DNA of 64,000 bases from Paenibacillus sp. JNUCC-31 (lineage in GTDB: Bacteria > Bacillota > Bacilli > Paenibacillales > Paenibacillaceae): NCBI RefSeq assembly GCF_014844075.1, contig NZ_CP062165.1, positions 2,356,001-2,420,000 on the forward strand, in the 5' to 3' direction. Under the pieces are notes generated by a model. The model saw nothing but the letters and a program-made list of their open reading frames with translations, made no database searches and was not told where the DNA came from. Both the position numbers and the translations under genes were made by a program. Numbering within the stretch: position 1 is the first letter of the stretch; the number at the start of each line of letters is the position of its first letter. This document shows, piece after piece, positions 23,964 to 32,816 of the stretch.

Positions 23964-24869
23964 TTATTCTTCCATCCCAAGTTTGCCAATCATGCCACTC
24001 ACACGACTTTCTAGCTTGCGTTTGAGCCACCCTGGGGACAATAGCTCTTCCCACTCGCTAATAAACAAATGCTGTAGAAAAGCATCCGTATCATAAAATT
24101 CGATGGATAGAATCTGATCTTCCTTCGACCGAATCCGATATCCATGCCACAGCTCGGTTTGCTGCTCTTCCTTCACTCTGATCTCAGCGACAAACGGTTT
24201 ACGGACAGGCAGCGCCTCTTCCCATCCACACAATACCCCGTCTGTCTGACACTCAAAGGTCTCATTCGTGATCCGCACATGAACAATTCCCTCCATTCGG
24301 ATGGCCGTTTGCTGTACAGAATCCGCCTCGTAGCCGATTACATAATCGGCATTATACTGGGATATCATCTTCAAAGGACACCAGGAAAATTGCCGTTCCC
24401 CGGCATGATCCCTGTAATGAATATGTACTTTGCGTGTTTCGGTGATCGCATGGGACAGTAACTCAAAGAACTGAAGCTGCTGCGGACGCGCCATAAATAC
24501 GGGAAGCTGACTATTCCCCGTGTGTTGTTCCTCAGGCGTAAAACGCTCCAGCAAATGCGCGACACGCTTCACAGCATCCGACTGATCATAATTGTAGTGC
24601 CGATACCGATGTGCCAGATACTTAAGCACCCGCTGTTCTTCTTCCGTCATATATAAATGGGGTAATCGATAGGTCTGATCCTCGTAACAGTAGCCCCGAT
24701 ATTTTGCCAAATACAACAGGGGTGCACGCAGGGAAAACGCCATATATTCAATATCGCGCTGAGCCTGACGCCGGGATATTTCAAATTCACGGGCAAGCCA
24801 GCTGCTGTTCGGAAAACGTCCGCTCCTAATTTGCTCGTCAAACCAGTGAATACGATGCATATTGCTCAT
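23964..24869 (-). CDS. WYL-domain transcriptional regulator (YafY type)
   Basis: The 301-residue protein has an N-terminal winged helix (MHRIHWFDEQIRSGRFPNSSWLAREFEISRRQAQRDIEYMAFSLRAPLLY) and a WYL domain (about 135-215, SHAITETRKVHIHYRDHAGERQFSWCPLKMISQYNADYVIGYEADS) with a C-terminal extension. It is the first gene of the run that includes the two BtrH-like genes and is the likely regulator of that unit. WYL domains bind nucleic acid-type or small ligands; the ligand here is unknown. Confidence 0.88.
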   Translation of the reverse strand: MSNMHRIHWFDEQIRSGRFPNSSWLAREFEISRRQAQRDIEYMAFSLRAPLLYLAKYRGYCYEDQTYRLPHLYMTEEEQRVLKYLAHRYRHYNYDQSDAVKRVAHLLERFTPEEQHTGNSQLPVFMARPQQLQFFELLSHAITETRKVHIHYRDHAGERQFSWCPLKMISQYNADYVIGYEADSVQQTAIRMEGIVHVRITNETFECQTDGVLCGWEEALPVRKPFVAEIRVKEEQQTELWHGYRIRSKEDQILSIEFYDTDAFLQHLFISEWEELLSPGWLKRKLESRVSGMIGKLGMEE

Positions 24870-24945
24870 TTTCCCGCCCCCCCATCATTTACTATATTCA
24901 TTATACCAAAAGACATGGCCCGTTCCGAAGAACAGGCCTGTTGTG

Positions 24946-25134
24946 TTATACGGTTGCCTTGTCCACTCTGGACTGCACGGCTTTGAAGCATTTCTTGCAT
25001 ACCTTCAGAGTTGTACCATCTGTTTTTGTTTGCGAATATAACAATTTAATTCGGGTGCTGCTGCACACCGGGCATGTTCCCCGTCCCCTTGAAGGAAGAT
25101 TCCACAGGACGCGTCCTCTTTTTGTTTTTGCCAA
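24946..25134 (-). CDS. Small zinc-ribbon protein
   Basis: The 62-residue basic protein has RGRVLWNLPSRGRGTCPVCSSTRIKLLYSQTKTDGTTLKVCKKCFKAVQSRV, two C-x-x-C knuckles (CPVC, CKKC) 25 residues apart that form one zinc ribbon, resembling small ribosome-associated zinc ribbons. TTG at 25134 lies ten bases after AAAGAGG; the longer upstream reading frame lacks a ribosome site and begins with non-homologous sequence. The name and function are unknown. Confidence 0.65.
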   Translation of the reverse strand: MAKTKRGRVLWNLPSRGRGTCPVCSSTRIKLLYSQTKTDGTTLKVCKKCFKAVQSRVDKATV

Positions 25135-25275
25135 CGTATGTGAACCTCTTTTCGATATGTTTTGTGTGTTCACCGTTATTATAGAGGGTATGGTACGACA
25201 TAGAATGTCGCAGCAGTATGGGCATATGTAAAAATAAAAAAATGTCCCCTCTTCGGCCTGAAGAAAGGACAAGTT

Positions 25276-25599
25276 TCAAGAATGATCGGTGCTTGACTGA
25301 GCCGCTGCTTGCAACAAAGGCTGCAAAAGACCGGGGAACCGCGCTTCCAGATCTTCGGATCTCAGCGTAAGGAAATGCTGTGTACCCTGTACTCTCACCC
25401 GAATGACTCCGGCTTCCCGGAGGGTCCGAATATGGTGCGACCTTGTGGATTTCACAACAGGTGTACGAAAATGACTGCATGGCTGCTCACCACTTCGGGC
25501 TGCTTCCGCTACAATGCCAAGACGGATTGGGTCACTCAACGCGTACAACACAGAAGAAAGCTCAATATCTTCCATTTGGGGATGATGTAAAATTTTCAT
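25276..25599 (-). CDS. ArsR-family repressor
   Basis: The 107-residue winged-helix protein (MKILHHPQMEDIELSSVLYALSDPIRLGIVAEAARSGEQPCSHFRTPVVKSTRSHHIRTLREAGVIRVRVQGTQHFLTLRSEDLEARFPGLL) is an ArsR/SmtB-type repressor without the CxC metal site, so a non-metal signal is likely. AAAGGAG precedes the ATG at 25599; an in-frame upstream extension to 25641 is not supported. It is divergent from the MFS pump at 25808, with a clear inverted repeat at 25664-25681 between them. Confidence 0.88.
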   Translation of the reverse strand: MKILHHPQMEDIELSSVLYALSDPIRLGIVAEAARSGEQPCSHFRTPVVKSTRSHHIRTLREAGVIRVRVQGTQHFLTLRSEDLEARFPGLLQPLLQAAAQSSTDHS

Positions 25600-25663
25600 G
25601 TTGTAGTCTCCTTTTTTCAGACTTCCCTTGTATTTTAGCACAGTTCCATGATATATTTCTAAT

Positions 25664-25681
25664 GTTCGATATCAATCGAAC
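25664..25681. promoter_or_regulatory. Operator candidate for the ArsR-family repressor
   Basis: GTTCGAT-ATCA-ATCGAAC is a perfect 7+4+7 inverted repeat in the 208-base divergent region between the repressor and the MFS gene, 65 bases before the repressor start. Size and position match ArsR-family operators. Binding is inferred. Confidence 0.65.
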
Positions 25682-25807
25682 TTATAAATTTATTTCGTTT
25701 ATGTATCTCCTGCTGCCAAGAAGGGGATTCACTCTATACCACATTTTGCAAATGTTACACACCGTTTCTGAAATGTTGCGAAATACACATCAATCTAGGA
25801 GGTTTTT

Positions 25808-27178
25808 ATGAACAACACCGCAACTGCATCATCCGGGGAACGAACGACCGGAATACAGGAAGGGTTAATTGTAAGTCTGCTTGGCTTCACGGTTGTACTC
25901 GTCGTCATGAATACAATGATGTTCAATCTGGCCCTGCCCAAAATAGCAGCAGAGTTTATGCTCTCATCTGTCGCTTCTTCCTGGATTGTCACGGGATATT
26001 CCATCGTATTTGCCATTTCCTCGATCACATTCTCGCGTCTATCGGATTTTGTACCGATTCGCACCCTGTTTACGACCGGACTTACACTACTTGGTGCGGC
26101 ATCCGTACTTGGTTTCTTCAGTAATCACTTTATCATTCTGCTCATTGCGCGTCTGATTCAGGCTGCGGGTGCAGCTTCGGTACCGGGGCTCGCCATCGTT
26201 CTCATTACTCGTTATATTCCAAGCGATCGCCGGGGTAAATCCATGGCTGTCGTCATGTCTGCAAGCTCACTGGGTCTTGGACTCGGACCTGTGATCGGCG
26301 GCAGTATTACACAGTTTCTCGGGTGGCATGATCTGTTTATCGTTACGGGGTTAACACTGTTTCTGATTCCTGTATTTTTCAAGCTGCTTCCAAGTGAAAT
26401 GCCGAAAAAAGGTTCGTTTGACTTGCTCGGCGCGCTGCTTCTCGCTATCGGAACAACCGGCATTCTGTTATTCCTGACCTCACGACAATGGGTAACTCTG
26501 GTTGTTGGTGCGGCTGCGCTGGTCCTGTTCTGGTTACGAATTCGCCGTGCGGCTGATCCATTCGTTCAACCAGCTCTGTTCAAAAACAAAAAGTACATGA
26601 TGCTTAGCTCGCTGGGCATTGTATCATACATTAACAACTTCTCGACACTGTTTCTGCTGCCGCAAATTCTGGCACATCTGTATGGCCTGACTCCAGCCCA
26701 GTCCGGGCTCGTCATCTTCCCGGGTGCAATCGTGTCCATGTTGTTATCCAACCGGATCGGCCGCATGATTGACCGGCACGGCAATACACAACTGCTCAAG
26801 TTTGCACCATGGTTGCTGCTCGCTGCTGCGGGTTTGTTCGCGCTATTTGCAGACGACAGCATCTATGCCATTATGGCCGTATACATTTTGCTTAGCGTAG
26901 GTTTCTCGGCACTAACAACGAGTGTGTCCAATGAGTTGTCAGGCAATCTGACGATGGATCAGGTTGGTGCTGGCATGGGATTGTTCCAGCTTAGCCAGTT
27001 CTTCAGCGGTGCATTTAGTGTTGCCGTCACTGGCGTGGCACTGACTGCGATGCAGCAAATGCCATTAGCATCAGCCTACACCAATATTTTCTGGGGCATG
27101 ACCGTGGTCGCTCTGGCATCCATTATTTTCTCCCAAGTGTATCTGAGAATGCAGTCACGGAAAAGAATGACCACGTAG
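25808..27178 (+). CDS. MFS drug exporter (DHA2 / TetA(L)-like)
   Basis: The 456-residue protein has about 14 membrane helices and the DHA motifs: motif C-like GLGLGPVIGGSITQFLGWHDLF after helix 4 region RYIPSDRRGKSMAVVMSASSLG, and the N-terminal NLALPKIAAEFMLSSVASSWIVTGYSIVFAISSITFSRLSD typical of 14-TM exporters such as TetA(L) and Mmr. AGGAGG precedes the ATG. It is divergent from and presumably repressed by the ArsR-family protein, and is followed by a strong terminator. Substrate unknown. Confidence 0.9.
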   Translation: MNNTATASSGERTTGIQEGLIVSLLGFTVVLVVMNTMMFNLALPKIAAEFMLSSVASSWIVTGYSIVFAISSITFSRLSDFVPIRTLFTTGLTLLGAASVLGFFSNHFIILLIARLIQAAGAASVPGLAIVLITRYIPSDRRGKSMAVVMSASSLGLGLGPVIGGSITQFLGWHDLFIVTGLTLFLIPVFFKLLPSEMPKKGSFDLLGALLLAIGTTGILLFLTSRQWVTLVVGAAALVLFWLRIRRAADPFVQPALFKNKKYMMLSSLGIVSYINNFSTLFLLPQILAHLYGLTPAQSGLVIFPGAIVSMLLSNRIGRMIDRHGNTQLLKFAPWLLLAAAGLFALFADDSIYAIMAVYILLSVGFSALTTSVSNELSGNLTMDQVGAGMGLFQLSQFFSGAFSVAVTGVALTAMQQMPLASAYTNIFWGMTVVALASIIFSQVYLRMQSRKRMTT

Positions 27179-27223
27179 TATAAAGCCGTTTCACAAGAAT
27201 GATATGGTAAACTCCTCATACTC

Positions 27224-27258
27224 AAAAGCCAGGGATCGGTTCTGATCCCTGGCTTTTT
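27224..27258 (+). terminator. Strong rho-independent terminator of the MFS gene
   Basis: AAAAGCCAGGGATC pairs perfectly with GATCCCTGGCTTTT (14 bp) around a six-base loop and ends in TTTTT. It starts 45 bases after the stop codon. Downstream, 27295-27304 and 27350-27359 form a 10-bp inverted repeat (CCCCAGTCAT/ATGACTGGGG) of unknown role. Confidence 0.93.
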
Positions 27259-27404
27259 CCCTGTTTTTAGGTTTGAAGGAAAATGCTTCACTTCCCCAGT
27301 CATTCCTGCAATATTCGCATTTTTCACCACATGGGTACAAGCTTCTCAGATGACTGGGGTTTTGGGGCTTTGACAATTATCGTATTTTCATATGAACACG
27401 AAGA

Positions 27405-27854
27405 CTATTCGAACAGATCCAGACGAAGACGCTTCAGGCTGGTATGCTGGATGAGCCATTGACCGTCGATTTTGACAAACGTTTCATGATAGTGTCCAAA
27501 TCCGTGAAAGGATTTGTTCTCGTTGCCTTCAGGGAACGTCACCCAATCTTCCATTGGGGAGATGACTTTGGCTTCGTTCTCGGATACAAATTCGACTTCG
27601 GCGCTATGTACGTGATGAACAGTTACGGCAACATCCACCAGATCGCGGAATACTTGAACGATGGTTTCACGGCCTGTTAATACCGGTATTGGATTGCCTT
27701 CTGTACTGAAATCAGCTACGGCATCCGGAGCAAATACTTCACCCAATGTATCCCACTGTTTGGTATCAATATAGCGGCAATAACGCGCTTTGGTGTTTCG
27801 AATGTTTTCCAGTGCAAGCAGTTGCTCCAGTTCCGTAATGGTTGATTGGCTCAT
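27405..27854 (-). CDS. SnoaL/NTF2-like domain protein
   Basis: The 149-residue protein (MSQSTITELEQLLALENIRNTKARYCRYIDTKQWDTLGEVFAPDAVADFSTEGNPIPVLTGRETIVQVFRDLV...VHHVHSAEVEFVSENEAKVISPMEDWV...FHGFGHYHETFVKIDGQWLIQHTSLKRLRLDLFE) is a complete SnoaL_4 alpha+beta barrel, a fold used by small isomerases, dehydratases and hydrolases. The His pair VHHVH and a YRRY-like segment fit this group. Monocistronic; substrate unknown. Confidence 0.85.
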   Translation of the reverse strand: MSQSTITELEQLLALENIRNTKARYCRYIDTKQWDTLGEVFAPDAVADFSTEGNPIPVLTGRETIVQVFRDLVDVAVTVHHVHSAEVEFVSENEAKVISPMEDWVTFPEGNENKSFHGFGHYHETFVKIDGQWLIQHTSLKRLRLDLFE

Positions 27855-27960
27855 GTATTGTCCCTCCAGAAATCTAAGATGTAATTGGATATGTATAAAC
27901 TAAACTTCTTCCTTATTGTACCACCCCGCTCAAATTAGGCACAATGCAATCAGTTGACCG

Positions 27961-28009
27961 AAAAAAGCCTGAGAGTCCGGCATGATTACTGCGTGCCCAC
28001 CCTCAGACC
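27961..28009 (-). terminator. Rho-independent terminator downstream of the Rrf2 gene
   Basis: On the minus strand GGTCTGAG...GGGCACG pairs imperfectly, with G-U pairs, with CATGCC...CTCTCAGGC and is followed by TTTTTTC. It lies about 150 bases after the Rrf2 stop; the bases between contain no gene I can support. Confidence 0.65.
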
Positions 28010-28156
28010 CTCTCTTGCTAATAATTCAGAAGGATAATATCCGCGTTCGTCACTTCTGACCTGTAAAATATTGCTTAACCACGTCATCTGAAAGCTTCCC
28101 ACCCTCTGCGGAGAAAAAGTAAATATTATCCATTGTATTTTCAAGGTCTATACGGA

Positions 28157-28564
28157 TTATAAGGAATGTACACCTTTCATCTGAGCAGCCAGCTCGGACA
28201 TTTTTTTGTTGTTCAAATAGCTCTCCATCTCTTCCTCCGCATGAACCATCACCTGCTGAATCAGGCAACCTTCATTATGGTCCTGCGAGCATTCGAACAG
28301 CGAAGCCTGACCTTCAATGGCATGGATAATCTCCAGAAAGGAAGGATCAGGATTTCTACGGCTAAGCCGATAACCTCCATTGGCACCAGAAGTCGATTCG
28401 ATCATGCCAGCTTTGACCAGTTTGGTCAATATTTTGGACAGGTAGGTTGGAGAGACCTTCTGCATGTCTGCTAGTTGATGTACACTAACCAGTTGTTCCG
28501 GTTCAGTCGCAACCAGAAAAAGCATCGTATGCAGCGCATAGTTTGTCGCTTTTGAATATTTCAT
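28157..28564 (-). CDS. Rrf2-family transcriptional regulator
   Basis: The 135-residue protein has the Rrf2 winged helix (MKYSKATNYALHTMLFLVATEPEQLVSVHQLADMQKVSPTYLSKILTKLVKAGMIESTSGANGGYRLSRRNPDPSFLEIIHAIEG) and a C-terminal segment with Cys92 and Cys100. Fe-S members (NsrR, IscR) use three cysteines there, so with two visible the sensor may be a thiol switch instead. Monocistronic; target not evident. Confidence 0.9.
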   Translation of the reverse strand: MKYSKATNYALHTMLFLVATEPEQLVSVHQLADMQKVSPTYLSKILTKLVKAGMIESTSGANGGYRLSRRNPDPSFLEIIHAIEGQASLFECSQDHNEGCLIQQVMVHAEEEMESYLNNKKMSELAAQMKGVHSL

Positions 28565-28672
28565 GAGGGCACCTCATTATATACGGATTTAATTTATCTA
28601 TAATAGACTTGATTGAACACTCTGTCAAACTTCATGAATTCCGACAAATGAAACAAATCGATATCATGCAAC

Positions 28673-29509
28673 TTAGCTATGGTAAAGCCCGCGATAATCC
28701 GTAGGTGTCATGCCCTCATGCGCCAAAAACTGGCGGTTAAAATAACTGGCATTGGGATATCCCGCCTCCTCCGCGATTTGTCCAATGTTGGCCGTTGGCC
28801 GTTCCAGCAGCCATTGCTTTGCCATCTGCAACCGTGAACGTGTTATAAATTCCATCGGCGTCATTTCCACTGCACTTTTGAACATCTTGCAGAAATAATA
28901 TGAGCTGACCCCCGCCATATCCGCCCAATCCTGGAGCAGAAACGGCTGGCAGGCCTCCTGCTGCATCTGTGGGAGCAGCCCCAGAATACGACTCTCCGCC
29001 TTGCTTGTGCGTGTACTTTTCAGCGGAATGGCATGCTGAACGAACTCGGCCAGTACAGCATAGGTCAGCGTGGATAACTGGGCTGGACGAAGCATACTGT
29101 TCTGCTCAGCTTCCGTCAACAGAGCCAAATGGGCTTCTTCCCAGGAATTTCGCTGGCGTAACGTCCACAGCAGATTGCGATGAAGCCCCCGTTCGATCAT
29201 ATAATCATGCAGGCGTTCACCGTAAAAATGAACCCAGCGTACATCCCAGGGATCATCTTCGCTGCTATAGTAATGCTGCCGCTGCTGCGGAAAATATAAT
29301 ACCGCCTGACCTGCGCGAAGTTCATGCACCACCCCATCCACTTCCACATATCCCTTGCCCGCAGCAACGTAGTGAATGTTGAAATTGTTAAGAGCGCCGG
29401 CCTCTCGTAATACGATATGCTCAGGGTGATCGATATAATGGCCAACAGATTCCGGGTAACAAAAATAAGGAATATCCTGCAAGGTAAGCAATACCGTTTG
29501 TCTCATCAT
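28673..29509 (-). CDS. AraC-family regulator with cupin sensor domain
   Basis: The 278-residue protein has an N-terminal cupin (FNIHYVAAGKGYVEVDGVVHELRAGQAVLYFPQQRQHYYSSEDDPWDVRWVHFYG) and C-terminal AraC helix-turn-helices (about 180-276, LQDWADMAGVSSYYFCKMFKSAVEMTPMEFITRSRLQMAKQWLL...NIGQIAEEAGYPNASYFNRQFLAHEGMTPTDYR). It is divergent from the Gfo/Idh/MocA plus aldo/keto reductase operon at 29627, which it probably activates in response to a sugar. Confidence 0.9.
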   Translation of the reverse strand: MMRQTVLLTLQDIPYFCYPESVGHYIDHPEHIVLREAGALNNFNIHYVAAGKGYVEVDGVVHELRAGQAVLYFPQQRQHYYSSEDDPWDVRWVHFYGERLHDYMIERGLHRNLLWTLRQRNSWEEAHLALLTEAEQNSMLRPAQLSTLTYAVLAEFVQHAIPLKSTRTSKAESRILGLLPQMQQEACQPFLLQDWADMAGVSSYYFCKMFKSAVEMTPMEFITRSRLQMAKQWLLERPTANIGQIAEEAGYPNASYFNRQFLAHEGMTPTDYRGLYHS

Positions 29510-29626
29510 AGAGTTTTCTCCTTTCTGAGCAATATTGTGTTAACCGAATTCAATATATTATCATTTTAATTCATTGATCTATTACTTATAATCACAATAT
29601 ACATTTATAAACAGGAGGAGACAACA

Positions 29627-30631
29627 ATGAATACAGAACGTAAATTGCGCTGGGGCATTCTTGGTAGCGCTAGCATTGCTGTAGGCTCCGTTATCCCTGG
29701 CTTGCAGCAATCGGAGTTGAATGAAGTGACCGCCATTGCCAGCCGGGATGAAGAAAAAGCAAAACAAACCGCTGACCAGCTCGGGATTGCCCAAGCATAT
29801 GGCAGCTATGAAGCTTTGCTGCAGGACGATTCCATTGACGCTGTCTACATTCCACTTCCAAACCATCTGCACCGCGAGTGGACACTCCGCGCCGCGGAAG
29901 CTGGGAAACATATTTTGTGCGAGAAGCCACTGGCACTGACTGAGCAGGAAGCCCAGGAAATGGTGCAAGCCTGTGAAGAGGCTGGTGTGCATCTCGCTGA
30001 GGCACTCATGTACCGCCACCATCCACGTTATGATCAGATTCGGGATATTATCGCCAGCGGAGAAATTGGTGAAGTCCGCGGCATTCATAGTACATTTTCG
30101 TTCAACAGTTCAGGTTCGACAGGCAATGTCCGCTTCCGGCGTGATTGGGGCGGCGGTTCCCTGTATGACATCGGCTGTTATTCCATCAGTGCAGCACGCC
30201 TGTTGCTTGGTCAAGAGCCTTCGGCGGCAACCGTCATTGGCATGTTCTCCCCTGAGCATGGTCATGTGGATATGATGGCTTCCGGCTTGCTTGAGTTCGA
30301 CAATCATATTGGCATGACTTTTGACAGCAGCATGTGGGCAGCCTTCCGCAACACCCTGGAGGTGCTTGGATCGGATGGCATCATCGAGGTACCGTCTGCT
30401 TATATCAGCAATCCGGACCGCGGCTCCAACTTCTTCGTAATTGTTGACGGTGAGCGTAAAGAAATTGAAGTCCCACAGGTGAATCACTACTCCCTTCAGG
30501 GAGACGACATGGCACGAGCCGTGCTTCAAGGTAAGGCTCTGCGCTTCGCTCCATCCGATGCTGTAGCCAATATGAAAGTACTCGAAGCTTGCCTTCGTTC
30601 GGCAGAAGAACGTACACGAATCACACTATAA
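29627..30631 (+). CDS. Gfo/Idh/MocA-family oxidoreductase
   Basis: The 334-residue NAD(P)-dependent enzyme has an N-terminal Rossmann fold (LRWGILGSASIAVGSVIPGL), the EKPLALT motif with the catalytic-region lysine, and the C-terminal substrate domain (LMYRHHPRYDQIRDIIASGEIGEVRGIHSTFSFN...GGGSLYDIGCYSISAARLLLG) like that of xylose/scyllo-inositol-type dehydrogenases. AGGAGGAG precedes the ATG. It is followed after 21 bases by an aldo/keto reductase gene; together they likely oxidise/reduce a sugar or cyclitol. Confidence 0.9.
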   Translation: MNTERKLRWGILGSASIAVGSVIPGLQQSELNEVTAIASRDEEKAKQTADQLGIAQAYGSYEALLQDDSIDAVYIPLPNHLHREWTLRAAEAGKHILCEKPLALTEQEAQEMVQACEEAGVHLAEALMYRHHPRYDQIRDIIASGEIGEVRGIHSTFSFNSSGSTGNVRFRRDWGGGSLYDIGCYSISAARLLLGQEPSAATVIGMFSPEHGHVDMMASGLLEFDNHIGMTFDSSMWAAFRNTLEVLGSDGIIEVPSAYISNPDRGSNFFVIVDGERKEIEVPQVNHYSLQGDDMARAVLQGKALRFAPSDAVANMKVLEACLRSAEERTRITL

Positions 30632-30652
30632 GTAAAGGGGATGAACTGAATT

Positions 30653-31600
30653 ATGGAATACATTGAAATTGCTGGTGCAGGTAAACCAATCTCCCGATTG
30701 ATTAAAGGAACGGATTATTTCTACCATGATGCCTATGAGAAAGCAGCTACGAACATGGATGCCTTTCTGTCGATTGGCGGCAACACCGTAGATACAGCAC
30801 ATATCTATTGCGGCGGTCAGAGCGAAGAAGTGCTCGGTCGTTATATGAAAGAGCGCGGCAACCGTGATGAGATCGTTATTCTTACCAAAGGCGCGCATCA
30901 TGACCAGAACGGACCACGTGTTAACGCTGCTGCCATCCGCAGTGACCTGCTGGAAAGCTTGGAGCGCCTTCAGACAGAACATGTGGAGCTGTATGCCCTG
31001 CATCGGGATGATCCAAACATTCCTGTTGGTTTTATTCTTGAAGCCCTGAACGAACATATTGAATCCGGTAAAATCGGCGCAATTGGCGCTTCGAACTGGA
31101 CCTGGCAGCGGCTTGAGGAAGCTAACGCATATGCAGCTGCTAACGGTCTGAAAGGTTTCACATTCAGCAGTCCGAACCTCAGTCTTGCCAAAGCGAACGA
31201 ACCATTCTGGGCTGGCTGTGTATCAGCAGATGCCGAAACGCTCGCATGGCATCAGCAGACCCAATTGCCATTGCTGTCCTGGTCATCCCAAGCTCGTGGC
31301 TTCTTTACTGGACGGTTCACACCTGAAGTTCGGGACAATGAGGATCTGGTTCGTGTATTTTACAGTGATGGCAACTGGGAACGGCTGCACCGGGCTGAAC
31401 AGCTGGCGGAGTCCAAGAAGACGTCACCGATCCAGATTGCGCTCGCTTATGTATTGAATCAACCGTTTCCAACCTGTGCGTTGATAGGTGCCCAGAATCA
31501 GGCGGAACTGCTCTCCTGTGACGAAGGATCACGTATCACCCTATCTCCTGAAGAAGTGGCATGGCTGGACCTCGGCAGTGATGTGAAGCCTAGCGTCTAA
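30653..31600 (+). CDS. Aldo/keto reductase
   Basis: The 315-residue TIM-barrel protein carries the AKR tetrad as Asp47 (NTVDTAHIY), Tyr52, Lys79 (VILTKGAHH) and His117 (LYALHRDD), and the late IGAQNQAEL cofactor loop. It is second in the operon with the Gfo/Idh/MocA gene and precedes a strong terminator. NAD(P)H-dependent reduction of a sugar-derived carbonyl is the family role; the substrate is unknown. Confidence 0.9.
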   Translation: MEYIEIAGAGKPISRLIKGTDYFYHDAYEKAATNMDAFLSIGGNTVDTAHIYCGGQSEEVLGRYMKERGNRDEIVILTKGAHHDQNGPRVNAAAIRSDLLESLERLQTEHVELYALHRDDPNIPVGFILEALNEHIESGKIGAIGASNWTWQRLEEANAYAAANGLKGFTFSSPNLSLAKANEPFWAGCVSADAETLAWHQQTQLPLLSWSSQARGFFTGRFTPEVRDNEDLVRVFYSDGNWERLHRAEQLAESKKTSPIQIALAYVLNQPFPTCALIGAQNQAELLSCDEGSRITLSPEEVAWLDLGSDVKPSV

Positions 31601-31637
31601 TATGGACATCCACGCATTCATTCTTACTTAACGTGTT

Positions 31638-31684
31638 AAGGGACTGACTATTCCGCGATGGCGGAGTGGTCAGTCCCTTTATCT
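31638..31684 (+). terminator. Rho-independent terminator of the oxidoreductase operon
   Basis: AAGGGACTGAC (31638-31648) pairs with GTCAGTCCCTT (31669-31679), with an inner CCGC/GCGG stem, followed by TATCTTAT. It also faces the convergent gene ending at 31712 and may act in both directions. Confidence 0.85.
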
Positions 31685-31711
31685 TATAAATTTAATTATT
31701 CATCATTAAGA

Positions 31712-32731
31712 TTACAGCTTCACGATCTGACCTGTCTTCTCGGATTCGAATGCTGCCAGAATCACTTGCAGGGAACGCAAACCTTCTTCACCGGAAATGC
31801 TTGGAGGAGTTTGGGTCATAATGGATTCTACAAAAGCGTCAATAACGCCGCTTGGTACTTGTTTTTCGTTTGTAGCCATGGCGCCAACCTTGTAGGTTTC
31901 CACTGTACCGTTAGTCAGCTCAACGATAACCTCGTCGCCTTCTACCGTTCCGATCTTCATCACACCATTCTCACACCACAGAACCGTACTGTTATCTCCT
32001 GCTCTGTATTGTGTCCAGCTCGCTACCAGTGTACCGATGGCACCGCTCTTCATGCGCAGCAGGCACGTCGCGTTATCGTCCACTTTTGTGTTTTCTTTAT
32101 GCAATGTGCTGATAAAACCAGCAACTTCGGACACTTCATCATCCAGCAAATAACGGATAAAGTCCGACTTGTGCACGCCCAGGTCTCCCATGGCGCCCAT
32201 AATCGCTTCTTCTTTGCGGAAGAACCAGCTCTCTGCTCCGTCTACACTCCAGCCTTCCGGACCCGGATGGCCAAAGGAAGTACGGAAATTCAGGACTTTG
32301 CCGAGTTTGCCAGAGTCAAGAATTTCTTTGGCTTTCACGTGTGGAGGCATCAAACGCTGGTTGTGTCCAACCATCAGATATACACCGTTTTTCTTGGCAG
32401 CTTCGATCATTTGCTCGCCTTCTTCGGTAGATACTGCCATTGGTTTTTCCACCAATACGTGTTTGCCTGCATTTGCAGCAGCGATTGACATCGAAGCATG
32501 CAGGTAGTTCGGCGTACAAACGCTGACTGCATCCACTTCTTCGTTCGCAAGTAATTCTTCATAGCTGGAATAGGCCTTGCCACCGTAAGTTTCAGCCATC
32601 TTCTCTGCACGCTCCACGATCGGATCGGCAAAAGCCACAAGTTCTACGTTCTCATTAGCAGCATACTCTGGAATATGTCTGCGCTCGGCAATGGCTCCAC
32701 AGCCGAATACAGCAACTTTAATTTTACTCAT
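31712..32731 (-). CDS. Gfo/Idh/MocA-family oxidoreductase
   Basis: The 339-residue enzyme has a Rossmann N-terminus (MSKIKVAVFGCGAIAERRHIPEYAANENVELVAFADP), the EKPMAVSTEEGEQMI catalytic-lysine motif, and a C-terminal domain with LGDLGVHKSDFIRYLL. AAAGGAG precedes the ATG at 32731. It is the second gene after the sugar isomerase at 32817, separated by a perfect hairpin (32762-32811). The isomerase-dehydrogenase pairing is common in inositol and oligosaccharide breakdown. Confidence 0.9.
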   Translation of the reverse strand: MSKIKVAVFGCGAIAERRHIPEYAANENVELVAFADPIVERAEKMAETYGGKAYSSYEELLANEEVDAVSVCTPNYLHASMSIAAANAGKHVLVEKPMAVSTEEGEQMIEAAKKNGVYLMVGHNQRLMPPHVKAKEILDSGKLGKVLNFRTSFGHPGPEGWSVDGAESWFFRKEEAIMGAMGDLGVHKSDFIRYLLDDEVSEVAGFISTLHKENTKVDDNATCLLRMKSGAIGTLVASWTQYRAGDNSTVLWCENGVMKIGTVEGDEVIVELTNGTVETYKVGAMATNEKQVPSGVIDAFVESIMTQTPPSISGEEGLRSLQVILAAFESEKTGQIVKL

Positions 32732-32761
32732 GTACAAATATCTCCTTTAATAAATAGATTT

Positions 32762-32811
32762 GCATTTTGCATCATTCGATTCTTATCGTTCATGGGAATG
32801 ATGCAAAATGC
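32762..32811 (-). repeat. Intercistronic hairpin element (dispersed repeat, copy B)
   Basis: GCATTTTGCATCATTC (32762-32777) pairs perfectly with GAATGATGCAAAATGC (32796-32811) around an 18-base loop. The first 20 bases are identical in reverse complement to 20429-20448. No T-run follows on the minus strand, so readthrough into the downstream oxidoreductase gene is expected. Confidence 0.7.
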
Positions 32812-32816
32812 TCAGA

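Noticed and set aside
27191..27376. 61-codon minus-strand frame with a YPCGEKCEYC cysteine cluster
   Set aside because: It lacks a ribosome site and its end is made of the MFS gene's terminator hairpin, so it is probably chance despite the suggestive cysteines.
28050..28156. Short minus-strand peptide frame (MDNIYFFSAEGGKLSDDVVKQYFTGQK) between Rrf2 and its terminator
   Set aside because: No ribosome site and no recognisable family; it could be a 3' remnant of a lost gene but the evidence is too thin.
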